From contig JALIGW010000001.1 in assembly GCA_023053685.1 (NCBI GenBank), positions 224,028,434 to 224,092,433 on the forward strand: a stretch of DNA of 64,000 nucleotides. The letters are read 5' to 3'. The notes beneath the pieces were generated by a model that worked only from the letters and a program-made list of their open reading frames with translations, made no database searches and had not been told where the DNA came from. Both the position numbers and the translations under genes were made by a program. This DNA comes from Diadophis punctatus similis (taxonomy: Eukaryota; Chordata; Lepidosauria; Squamata; Dipsadidae). Within the stretch, counting starts at the first letter, position 1; each line of letters starts with the position of its first letter. Positions 55,236 through 64,000 of this stretch are shown here, piece after piece.

Positions 55236-56733
55236 CAGTGATACCTCGGTTCACGAACGCTTCTGTTCATGAACAATTCGGTTCACGAACAGAAAAGTGC
55301 ATAAAAATATGCTCCGGTTCATGAACTCCGCCTCGGTTCACGAACAGGAGCTGAGTCTGGCTTAGCCGGGCAGAGACGCGGGGCTCTGCGCCTTGATCCT
55401 CCCCTGCATCATCCCACAGAGAGGCCGGATCCCCAAGATCCCAGCCAAGTGGCAGAAGGCAGATCCCAACGGGCGGGCGCAGGCTGGCGGGTGAGCGAGG
55501 GAGGTGGCGCCCGCCCGTTCGGATCTGCCTTCTGCCGCCGCCTCCCTCGCTCACCCGCCAGCCTGCGCCCGCCCGTGGGATCTGCCTTCTGCCTCTGCCT
55601 CCCTCGCTCACCCGCCAGCCTGCGCCCGCCCGTGGGATCTGCCTTCTGCCTCTGCCTCCCTCGCTCATCCGCCAGCCTGCGCCCGCCCATGGGATCTGCC
55701 TTCTGCCTCTGCCTCCCTCGCTCACCCGCCAGCCTGCGCCCGCCCGTTGGGATCTGCCTTCTGCCTCTGCCTCCCTCGCTCATCCGCCAGCCTGCGCCCG
55801 CCCGTGGGATCTGCCTTCTGCCTCTGCCTCCCTCGCTCATCCGCCAGCCTGCGCCCACCCGTTTGGATTTGCCTTCTGCCGCCACCTCCCTCGCTCACAG
55901 GGCGCAGGCTGGCAGGTGAGCGAGGGAGGCAGAGGCAGAAGGCAGATCCCATGGGCGGGCGCAGGCTGGCAGGTGAGCGAGGGAGGCAGAGGCAGAAGGC
56001 AGATCCCAACGGGCGGGCGCAGGCTGGCGGATGAGCGAGGGAGGCAGAAGCCAGATCCCAACGGGCGGGCGCAGGCTGGCAGGTGAGCGAGGGAGGCAGA
56101 GGCAGAAGGCAGATCCCAACGGGCGGGCGCAGGCTGGCGGATGAGCGAGGGAGGCAGAGGCAGAAGGCAGATCCCAACGGGCAGGCGCAGGCTGGCGGAT
56201 GAGCGAGGGAGGCAGAAGGCAGATCCCAACGGGCGGGCGCAGGCTGGCAGGTGAGCGAGGGAGGCAGAGGCAGATCCCAACGGGCGGGCGCAGGCTGGCG
56301 GATGAGCGAGGGAGGCAAAGGCAGATCCCAACGGGCGGGCGCAGGCTGGCGGATGAGCGAGGGAGGCAGAGGCAGATCCAAACGGGCGGGCGCAGGCTGG
56401 CGGATGAGCGAGGGAGGCAAAGGCAGATCCCAACGGGCGGGCGCAGGCTGGCGGATGAGCGAGGGAGGCAGAGGCAGATCCAAACGGGCGGGCGCAGGCT
56501 GGATGAGCGAGGGAGGCGGCAGCAGAAGGCAGATCCGAACGAGGGGGGGGCAGGCTGGCAGGTGAGCGAGGGAGGCAGAGGCAGAAGGCAGATCTGAACC
56601 CCCCAAAAAAGGTTAGCACGGATTAACCGGATTTACATTGAACCCTATGGGAAAATGTGCCTCGGTTCACGACCAATTCGGTTCGCGACCAGAGTCAGTT
56701 CACGAATTAAGTTCGTGAACCGAGGTATCACTG
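55236..56733. mobile_element. Tigger-like (TA-target) MITE filled by a VNTR
   Basis: Termini CAGTGATACCTCGGTTCACG and CGTGAACCGAGGTATCACTG, flanked by TA on both sides (55234-55235, 56734-56735), the mark of Tc1/mariner/pogo-type transposition. Subterminal GTTCACGAAC motifs repeat. The interior is a GC-rich minisatellite (55443-56597). No transposase is encoded. Confidence 0.88.
55443..56597. repeat. Palindromically arranged GC-rich minisatellite
   Basis: Units of about 46-58 bp, core GCGCAGGCTGGCGGATGAGC GAGGGAGGCAGAGGCAGAAG. The first unit is in plus orientation to about 55505, then about seven units are inverted to about 55895, then about twelve are plus to 56597. The two orientation switches make it a large imperfect palindrome. 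Long frames on both strands come from the repeat and are not genes. Confidence 0.9.
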
Positions 56734-56749
56734 TATACCGTAGTTCCAT

Positions 56750-57430
56750 TTCCCCAAATACAGTCCTTTTTAACCAGTAAATCCAGAAATCACAAGCTCA
56801 TTTTTATCCATTTTGAGCAAAAAGTCTTTAAGGAGTTTTTAGTCTTTTATAAAGTGATTGTTCTTCCTTCCCTAATCAAACATGTCAATTTAGCCAGTTC
56901 TAAAAGTTCTACCATCTTTGTGATTCATCCCGCCATTGTGGCTATCTCTGTATTTTTCCATTTTTTCTCCCTGCAATTACCATGTATAAAACCAATGATC
57001 CATGAGTCTTTTGTAATTGGCTATTAATAAGTCCTAGTAAGAAAAATTCTAGTTTCATCGGAATATTATTATTTTTTAATTCTCTGCATATATATTGGCA
57101 TTCACTATTTCACTAACCTGCCATGCATGGTAAACTGTCCCTTTATGGTTTCCACATTTTCAACAGCAGTTAGAAGTCCCTTCACAAATTTTAGATAAGG
57201 TGTCATATGCCAACAGTACAACATAAAAAATTCTTTTAAAATTCTAAGATAGTGTGAATTTCAGACCTTTTGACCACCATCTCCAATTGATCTATTTGTA
57301 TGCTATAACCTAAATTCTTAGTCCATTTTATCATGCATTTTAGCTTGTCCCATTTCAAATCTCAACAAAAGTTTGTACATTTTTGCAGTTATATATTTAC
57401 TGTATGTACATTATTCCATTCCAAGACTTT
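56750..57430 (-). mobile_element. L1 ORF2 C-terminal fragment
   Basis: On the minus strand decayed frames resemble the end of L1 ORF2 at 7170-7300: a WHMTP-like segment followed by a Cys/His motif like CWKCG.HKGT.YHAW. No 3' UTR or tail is visible. Confidence 0.5.
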
Positions 57431-58012
57431 GCATTTAGTATTGTGGTTGGTTGAGTTCATGCCGGACTTTGCTTTATTGGAACTTTGTGTGGGGCTGTTT
57501 GCAGGCAAGTTTAATGCAAAAGGGCTTGGGGAAATGACATTAGGGGCCGGTGGTGTTTAATTAAAGCCCTTAAATGCTCTGTGCATAGGCGTGGGGTCTG
57601 GAACGGTACAGAGAAAAATCCTGTCTTATGGAAAATATATGTTTTGTTTATATTCTATGGATTTGGGCAATCATTTTAAAATGCCCAAAGACATAAAAAT
57701 AACGCCCAAAGAGTGATGTGGACTATCCTCTTAAATTGAATAGAGGGGATTTACTGGAGTCCCTTCATGGAAAGTATAAATAGACTTGGGTAAAGATGAC
57801 AAGAACTTTAACAGAAAAAGCAAAGAGACTAGAAGAAAATAGGAGTTAGAATTCAATTCTATTTATGGAATTCAAGGATGGCTGGAAGGAATAAGGGAAA
57901 ATTATTCATTATTAATGGTTAAATAATGAATTGCTATTTTTGATAATATGTAATAGTTTATCTGTTTTTGATTGTATTTTGGAAAATTTTAATGGTGCAA
58001 TAAATTAGTTTG
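57431..58012. other. Intergenic DNA, nothing recognised
   Basis: AT-rich; the 75-codon open frame at 57333-57560 has no homology. Confidence 0.4.
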
Positions 58013-58225
58013 TGTTACATATGAATGGATGTAGCAAGGATTTGCATGGCTGCCGCTGATTGGCTGACCTAGCGGCGGGAAAAATAAACTGCCGTCATTG
58101 GTCGGTGTTCCTTAAATAGAGAGCCCTGGCAGCCTGCCGGCAGTTTGTACATCGCGGCTAGGGAAATAAAGGTGATGAAAGTTTCCTGCGTCCCTTCTCT
58201 TCTTCACTGCGCCCCCTATCTAACA
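58013..58225 (+). repeat. 5' LTR of Gypsy element (213 bp)
   Basis: Ends TGTTACATATG and TATCTAACA. Contains a CCAAT-like ATTGGCTG, a TATA-like CTTAAATAGAG, and AAATAAAGG. The primer-binding site follows at once. It is unusually short for a vertebrate LTR. Confidence 0.75.
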
Positions 58226-58226
58226 C

Positions 58227-58243
58227 TGGTGATGAAGGTGGGA
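58227..58243 (+). promoter_or_regulatory. Primer-binding site of Gypsy element
   Basis: TGGTGATGAAGGTGGGA starts one base after the LTR. Confidence 0.6.
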
Positions 58244-58288
58244 TTCTGAAGAGGGCAAGAAGAGAGAAAGGAACTGACCACCCACCTC

Positions 58289-60970
58289 ATGGCATCCACA
58301 GCCATCTTTACAGCCTGCTCCGGCCAACCTGAGGATGACTACCCAGACCTCCCCCGCACCAGTATTATTCGACCTGCAAGCAGAAGAATGGCACACATAC
58401 ATGAGCCGGTTCAGGATGTTCCTGGAAGCCAACAATTAACAAGACCTGCCGGACAACAGCACGAGCCCTTTTTCTCACCTATTGCAGAACGAAGTTCTAT
58501 AAGATGGCACAGACCCTTGTCACACCCGCGGACATAGAGGCAATCTCGTGGACAATGCTGCAAAATACCCTCAAAGACCACTATGCCCCAACGGTGACCC
58601 CAATGGTGAGCCAGAATGAGTTCTATCATTGGTGCCAACGAGAATGGGAGTCCATAAATGACTTTGTGGCCAAGCTGAGGGAAACTGCGACAAAGTGCGA
58701 ATTCGTCAACCCCGAGGAGATGATGAGGGATCGGGTAATCCTGGGAATGAAGGACCTAACCCTCCAAAAGAAACTGTTGGTGCGAAGAGGGGTGACATTT
58801 AAGGACATAGTCGAAGAAGCGAGGGCTGCGAATCCTCAGATAACTACACCACAGACATCAGGAAGACCAGCGGCGTCCATCGCGCCCACCGAGAGCCTGA
58901 CTGGACCACAGAGGTTCGCGAATATGGGGATGAATGGGAAGAAGAAGAAGCCATCCACTGAGTATATCCGGACAAACGGGTAAGCCCCCGGGACAATGAC
59001 TTTAAGCAACTCCATTGCTCTTGATGTATGGGGCTCCATGCCAGGGTGGTGTGCCATTTTAAAGAGGTCATCTGCCACCAGTGCCAAGAACAAGGCCACA
59101 TAGCCGAGGCCTGTAGAGCCACACAGCCAAACCCCTACCATCCCAAACCACCATCGGGCCCCGGGAGGCAAGGGCAAGTGAGACCTGGATTCCAAAAGAA
59201 TAAGCGCCGGGAGGAGCACTATCCAGACACCCAGGGAATCAACCAAACCACCATGGGGCACTCGGATCCATGCGATGGGAACAAATACCATGTAACCATC
59301 AACATTGAAGGAACCCCATGCAAAATAGAGCTGGACACTGGATCATTTTTTACCATTGTGTCCTGGCGAACGCTCCAACGCCAACAATATCCAGAAGACA
59401 ACGCAAGCCGCAGAATATCAAGTTGAACGACTTCCAGGGAAACAGCATTCCCATGTGGGGCCAAGCCAAAGTAAAGGTACAATTTTAAAACTTCTATGGC
59501 CGACTTCCCCTGACCATCATTGCAAGCGACCGCCCCACATTGCTGGGCATCAAATGGTTCAAACCATTAGGACTTGGCATCACGGGCATAAACCAAATCA
59601 GAGGGAATGAGCTACACCAGTTGCTGTCAAAATTCAGGGACATGTTCGACAGAAGCCTAGGTAAATATACAGGGAAAAACCTATCTCGTTTAGCCTAGAC
59701 CCTAGTGTTACCCCAATAAGGCTCAAGCCACAGAGGGTTCCGTTTGCTCTATGGTCCAAGGTAGATGAGCAATTAGATAAACTCATTGCCCAAGGGATCC
59801 TGGAGCCGATCAATCATGCCACATGGGAGACCCCAATAGTCACCCTAGTAAAGCCAGATGGCTCCATCCGCATCTACACAGATTATAAGGGGACTTTAAA
59901 TAAAGCATTACAGAAAAGTGCATATCCGGTGCTGGTATTGGAACATCTGCTACATTCACTGGGAAATGGCAAAATATTCGCCAAATTGGACTTGGTCCAG
60001 GCCTATCAACAATTACCAGTGGATGCGGCCACTGCAGAGGCCCAAACGATTGTGATGCATAGAGGGGGATTCAAATGCAAACGGCTGCAATTTGGAGTAA
60101 ACGTCGCCCCAGGGCTATTCCAAAGCCTGATGGAGTGCCTCATATCAGGAGAATCAAATGAACAACTCATGGACTGATTAAAAGAAACATTGGGGAGGTT
60201 CCAAAAGAAGGGGCTCAAAGTAAAACAGGAAAAATGTAAAATCGGCGTAAACCAAGTCGAGTTCCTTGGATATTTAATTGATGGGTCCGGCATCCACCCC
60301 ACGGACAGTAAAATAAAAGCTATAAAGAAGCCCCAACCCCTAAAAATAAAACAGAGCTACAAGCCTTCTTGGGACTATTGAACTTTTATAGTATTTTCTT
60401 AAAACAGAAGGCAACCGTTGCTGAGCCGCTCTACAAATTACTACGGAAGACGACCAGGAGGACAGCGTATTCACCACAGTCAAAGAACTACTCTCGTCCG
60501 ACAGTGTCCTAATCCAATACAATGAGACTCTTCCCTTGCTACTGACCTGTGACGCATCCCCATTCAGAGTCGGGGCTGTTCTCAGCCATCGATTGCCAAA
60601 TGGCTCAGAGGTGCCCATTGCCTACTACTCAGAGACACTGTCCCCTGCTGAAAGAAACTACAGTCAGATCAACAAGGAAGCCCTGGCTGCTGTTGCGGGG
60701 ATCAAATGTTTCACGAATACATTTATGGGAGGAGATTCAAACTCATCACCGACCATAAGCCACTGCTGGGAGACCAACAAAGCCCGAACTACATGTCCCC
60801 CAGAATGACAAGGTGGTCCATTTTTCTAACTGGATATAATTATAAACTGGTGCACCGCCCAGGCAAAAGGATCAGCAATGCAGACGCCCTCAGCAGATGC
60901 CCGATGCCTGACCTCGTAGAAGACCCAGCCCCCGTAACACAAGTATTATTAATAGACATTGGCACGGCCA
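58289..60970 (+). pseudogene. Gypsy gag-pol, decayed and truncated
   Basis: Start at the ATG after the primer-binding site (MASTAIFTACSGQPEDDYPD). Gag, then CCHC CHQCQEQGHIAEAC near 59072, protease LDTGSFFTIVS near 59330, and reverse transcriptase with FAKLDLVQAYQQLPVDAATA (about 59977) and FKCKRLQFGVNVAPGLFQ. The stretch that should carry the YxDD box near 60160 is deleted. RNase H has LLTCDASPFRVGAVLSHRLP near 60540, then ITDHKPLLG and ISNADALSRCP. Integrase and 3' LTR are absent; several frameshifts. Confidence 0.85.
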
Positions 60971-61494
60971 GCCCAGTCACATCCATCTTTATTAACCATT
61001 CTTCTATTGTGGGTATTGTAATATCTTTCCAATACTCAGCATATATAATTTGTGCAATCCATATATAACAATAAAACACCATGTTTTATGTTGAAAAACT
61101 CTGACAAAAAGTTTCTGCTCTAAATTGTACATTAACTTACAAACTTTTTTCAATTACTTTACTAATCCAATATTGTTTAGCTCATTTATAAATCAGTTCT
61201 TGCAAAATATATCATGAATATTTAATTAAGAACTAAAACAGGATCTTGAAATTTGCTGCCTGCTCAGCCCAAGAGCACAGAAAATCCCAAAGGAAGTTCC
61301 CTCCTGCTCATGAAGTGCAATGGGGGGGGGCCTGAAAGCAGGTATTCTGGGTGAAGTTTCCCCTCTTCAGAAACAGTTTGCTCTCCACAGCATGGGAAGC
61401 ACCCACTGTCATGGCCTTTTGGAAAACCTGAGTGTTCTAGAAGGCCTTTGGGACTACACTGTTGTGGGATTTCTGGTGGCAGGAATGGAATTAT
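60971..61494. other. Intergenic DNA, nothing recognised
   Basis: AT-rich then mixed sequence after the Gypsy truncation; no gene or named repeat. Confidence 0.4.
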
Positions 61495-61718
61495 TACTTC
61501 CCACCCAGTCACATGACCGCCCAGTCACATGATCACCAGCAACCCCCACCATCACATGACCGCAAGGCCACTCCCACCCAGTCACATGACTGCCAAACCA
61601 CTCCCACCCAGTCACATAACCACAAAGCCACACCCACCATCACATGACCATCAAGCCACATCCACAAAATAAGCCACGCCCACAGAACCGGTAGTAAAAC
61701 ATTTAGAACCCACCCCTG
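61495..61718. repeat. Minisatellite ending in a hAT-type terminus
   Basis: Four to five irregular units of roughly 33 bp containing CCCAGTCACATGACCGC and CCACTCCCACC, followed by AGAACCGGTAGTAAAACATT TAGAACCCACCCCTG. The last part is like the right end of the MITE at 32808-33255. The left end and target duplication were not found. Confidence 0.6.
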
Positions 61719-63833
61719 ATTCCATGGATGAAAATCTTAAGAGGGGAAAACAATTCAAGAATCTTGGGAAACTCTGAAAAATGAGATTATAAAAGACCAG
61801 TCTAGCATAATACTACTGAAAAAGAAAAATAAGAGAAGGTGGGGACAGGCGATGGTTTTGCACCAGTGGCTAGGAAGTGTGCGTGCATGCAGCTCCATTT
61901 GTGCAAGGGCCATGCATGTGTGCCTGCCACTTGTGCAAATAGAGCTCTGACGTACACGCTTGCCCGCTGCTCATACAAGTAAGGATGTATGTGCACACGC
62001 ATGTGCTCGCTGGCCTTTTCTGCAGCCCAGTTGCAAACCCCTCAAGGCTCACTAGTGGGCAGTGGCCCACAGGTTGGAGACCCGGGGTTTAAACAATATC
62101 TCCACCACTGAAAAGCGGGGGGAGTCAGCATAAGGCAATGCATACAGACTGTAGTGGCAAACACAACAATTGTGATTTACAAGCAGCTTTTTTCTTCTGG
62201 AGTTGAGGGATAAATACTTATGTATCTTGCACTCACTCTGTAATTTTGGATCATAAGTGGCAGTTTATAGTCATAATGGCCATTCCTTATTTTATTCTAT
62301 ATACATATATTTGTCAAATTCCTTTTAAAGCCATTTCCACATCAGAGAGAAGCAGACTCTGAAGCACAAATCCATTTTACACAAAGGAAGTCTTTCCCAA
62401 GTCTCCTCTTTCAGCTGCATTGGTTCATTCCACATTCTGAGATGTGAAAAAGAGATTTTTCTTTCTGTTTGATTCCACAAGTCAATTGCCTTCTTATACC
62501 TCCTTGCCAGACATTCCAAAATAGCCCATCCTGAATTGAAATGGCAGGAGCGGTAGAGTATTTACTGCAACAACATTTCTTCCATTTGCTGGGCTTCATA
62601 CTACTATGATGCTTAGTAAATGATATACAAATATTATGTGTCTAAGAGACCCAAAACTTGAGGAAGTGGTATGGGGAAGAGAAAAACTAGTTCAGGTATC
62701 ATTTCTCAGTTACAATGCAAGCAAATTAAATTATATGATATTTAAAATGGAATACAAACTTTAAAAACTGATGGCAGAAAAAGACTCAGTGGTCCATTGA
62801 GTTTACTCTTTAAGTTTTTTTTAACTATTTGTGCTTTCTTTTCAATGTATTTATTTTTATTATTTTTAATTATTTTTAATTTATTTGGTTTTTTTAATTT
62901 TTGTCAGATGATGCTATGTTTATCCCAAGCATGTTTAACCTCGGTTACTAATGAATGACCAATTATCTCAGCTGGAAGTTATTTCTAAGCTTCCACTACT
63001 TTTTCTGTGAAGTAATACTTTCTAAATTTACTTTTGAACTTCCCTCCTGTCAGGTTGAGGTGATGCCATGCTCTTGATTATTGCTTAATATTGAAAATGC
63101 TGCCTTCCAGAATCTCATTCACACCCTTAATATATTTAAAGGTTGTACATGACTCCTCTAAAAACATTTTCTAACTGAGGGAAGCAAAATGCCTATTTCA
63201 TACTGGAAGTTTCCTTCTTTTATTTATTTTATTTTGGATTGCTCCAGTGAGCTAAAGGAAGCTGATCATTTAAGTAAATTTAAAATGTACTTTAGTGTTA
63301 TGTAAACTGGGGACAATTTGGAGAAAAATATTTAAAAATAGTACGTAAATTTATATATTTCATCAGGATTAAAACATAGGTCTTAATACAAGTAGTAACT
63401 CAAGTTTTTATATGCTTCAGTAAGTTCTGACAAGTGCTGGATTTCTGTTCTCCTATAAACCAATATATATCTAATGTTTTTAATTCCTTTTTAAATAATT
63501 TTTGAAGATGTATTGATTGTCTTCCCTTAATCATATTTGAAAAAGTCATTGTGTATGTTTCACAGTGTAGAAAGCTTCTGTGATTTATTGTCCACCTTTT
63601 CAATAGCTTGATCAGATACCAACTTTCATTTTTGAGGCTTGGCATTTTTCAGATGAATGGAGAGAAAATCGCAATGTAGAGTCTTTTAAGTGGTCCTTGA
63701 TTCAGATTGTGGTTCCTCAAAGGAAACCTTGCAGATTTTCTTCTTAGATCTATTCTCAACACAGGCCTATTTACTCATCTAAAATACTTTAGGGATCAAG
63801 GAAGAAAACATCCTTGTAATTGCAATGGAGCAG
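61719..63833. other. Intergenic DNA, mostly nothing recognised
   Basis: A possible MITE lies at about 61855-62095 (CCCACAGGTTGGAGACCCGG right end), without a confirmed target duplication. The rest is AT-rich with no gene, exon or repeat that I can name. Confidence 0.4.
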
Positions 63834-64000
63834 GAGTGTCAAATTCGATTTCATTGAGGGCCACATCAGGGTTGTGTTTGACCTGGGGGGGAGAGGTGGG
63901 CATGGCTGGAGGGCATGGCCTGCTCAACATCACTTGTGTCAGGGGAAGCTTTGGTGGCCTGGCCGGGGTGAGGAATCCATCGTCTGCAGAGGAGGAAAGT
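63834..64000 (+). mobile_element. hAT-type MITE, left part, cut by window edge
   Basis: CAGGAGTGTCAAATTCGATT TCATTGAGGGCC is a typical hAT MITE left end. The element runs off the window, so neither its right end nor its duplication can be checked. Confidence 0.55.

Noticed and set aside
55409..56606. Several long open frames (up to 294 codons) on both strands
   Set aside because: All are translations of a GC-rich minisatellite that is open in many frames; no complexity, no homology, no splice context.
61495..61680. CRISPR-like array
   Set aside because: Irregular minisatellite in a vertebrate genome; no unique spacers of constant length and no cas genes.
62325..62599. Short minus-strand frames near the right end
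   Set aside because: No homology, no splice partner, low length.

Overview
The window is vertebrate nuclear DNA, most probably from a squamate reptile and by impression a snake. The evidence is the repeat mix: L1, CR1, L3-like CR1, Rex1/Babar, an R4/Dong element, several Copia elements, a Gypsy element, a class I endogenous retrovirus (ERV), and many hAT and Tigger-like miniature transposons (MITEs). No bacterial-type gene, operon or CRISPR array is present.

One host gene is recognisable: a PYD-NACHT-LRR (NLRP-like) innate immune receptor on the minus strand. Its exons are the Pyrin domain (54227-54523), a 33-bp linker (47776-47808), FISNA-NACHT (42860-44543) and a classic 171-bp LRR exon (8627-8797). 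All have consistent splice phases. A weaker 78-bp candidate exon lies at 12888-12965. The upstream noncoding exon and further LRR exons were not found and probably lie outside the window.

Most of the rest is nested transposons inside this gene's introns. From left to right: an L1 (1-7724) whose ORF1 is split by an ORF1-only L1 relative (711-3598, 17-bp target duplications); the LRR exon; hAT MITEs; Rex1 (10400-12625) carrying a hAT MITE; an L3-like LINE tail; an R4/Dong element sitting inside the (TAA)n tail of a tRNA-SINE; and a long ERV (about 18049-32099). The ERV is cut up by a Copia element, a second ORF1-only L1 relative (22966-24457), a hAT-like element carrying a piece that looks like exon 1 of RASA1, and a third ORF1-only copy (27947-30754, 14-bp target duplications) with an intact ORF1. 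Then come a hAT MITE, a second Copia with a clean hAT insertion, a near-complete CR1 (minus), the NACHT exon, a third Copia, the linker exon, a broken L3-like LINE (minus) split by a fold-back element and a DNA transposon, and the PYD exon. Upstream of the gene are a Tigger-like MITE filled by a palindromic VNTR, an L1 ORF2 scrap and a decayed Gypsy element. The last 3 kb holds little that can be recognised.

The most notable observations are: (1) an ORF1-only, half-L1-like family, with two copies of identical architecture and clean target duplications plus a third truncated copy, all sharing a 5' UTR hairpin; (2) apparent capture of RASA1 exon 1 with a splice-donor-like border by a hAT-type element; (3) the NLRP exon chain, including a 33-bp linker exon, surviving about 46 kb of nested insertions; and (4) an R4/Dong element targeting the TAA tail of a SINE.
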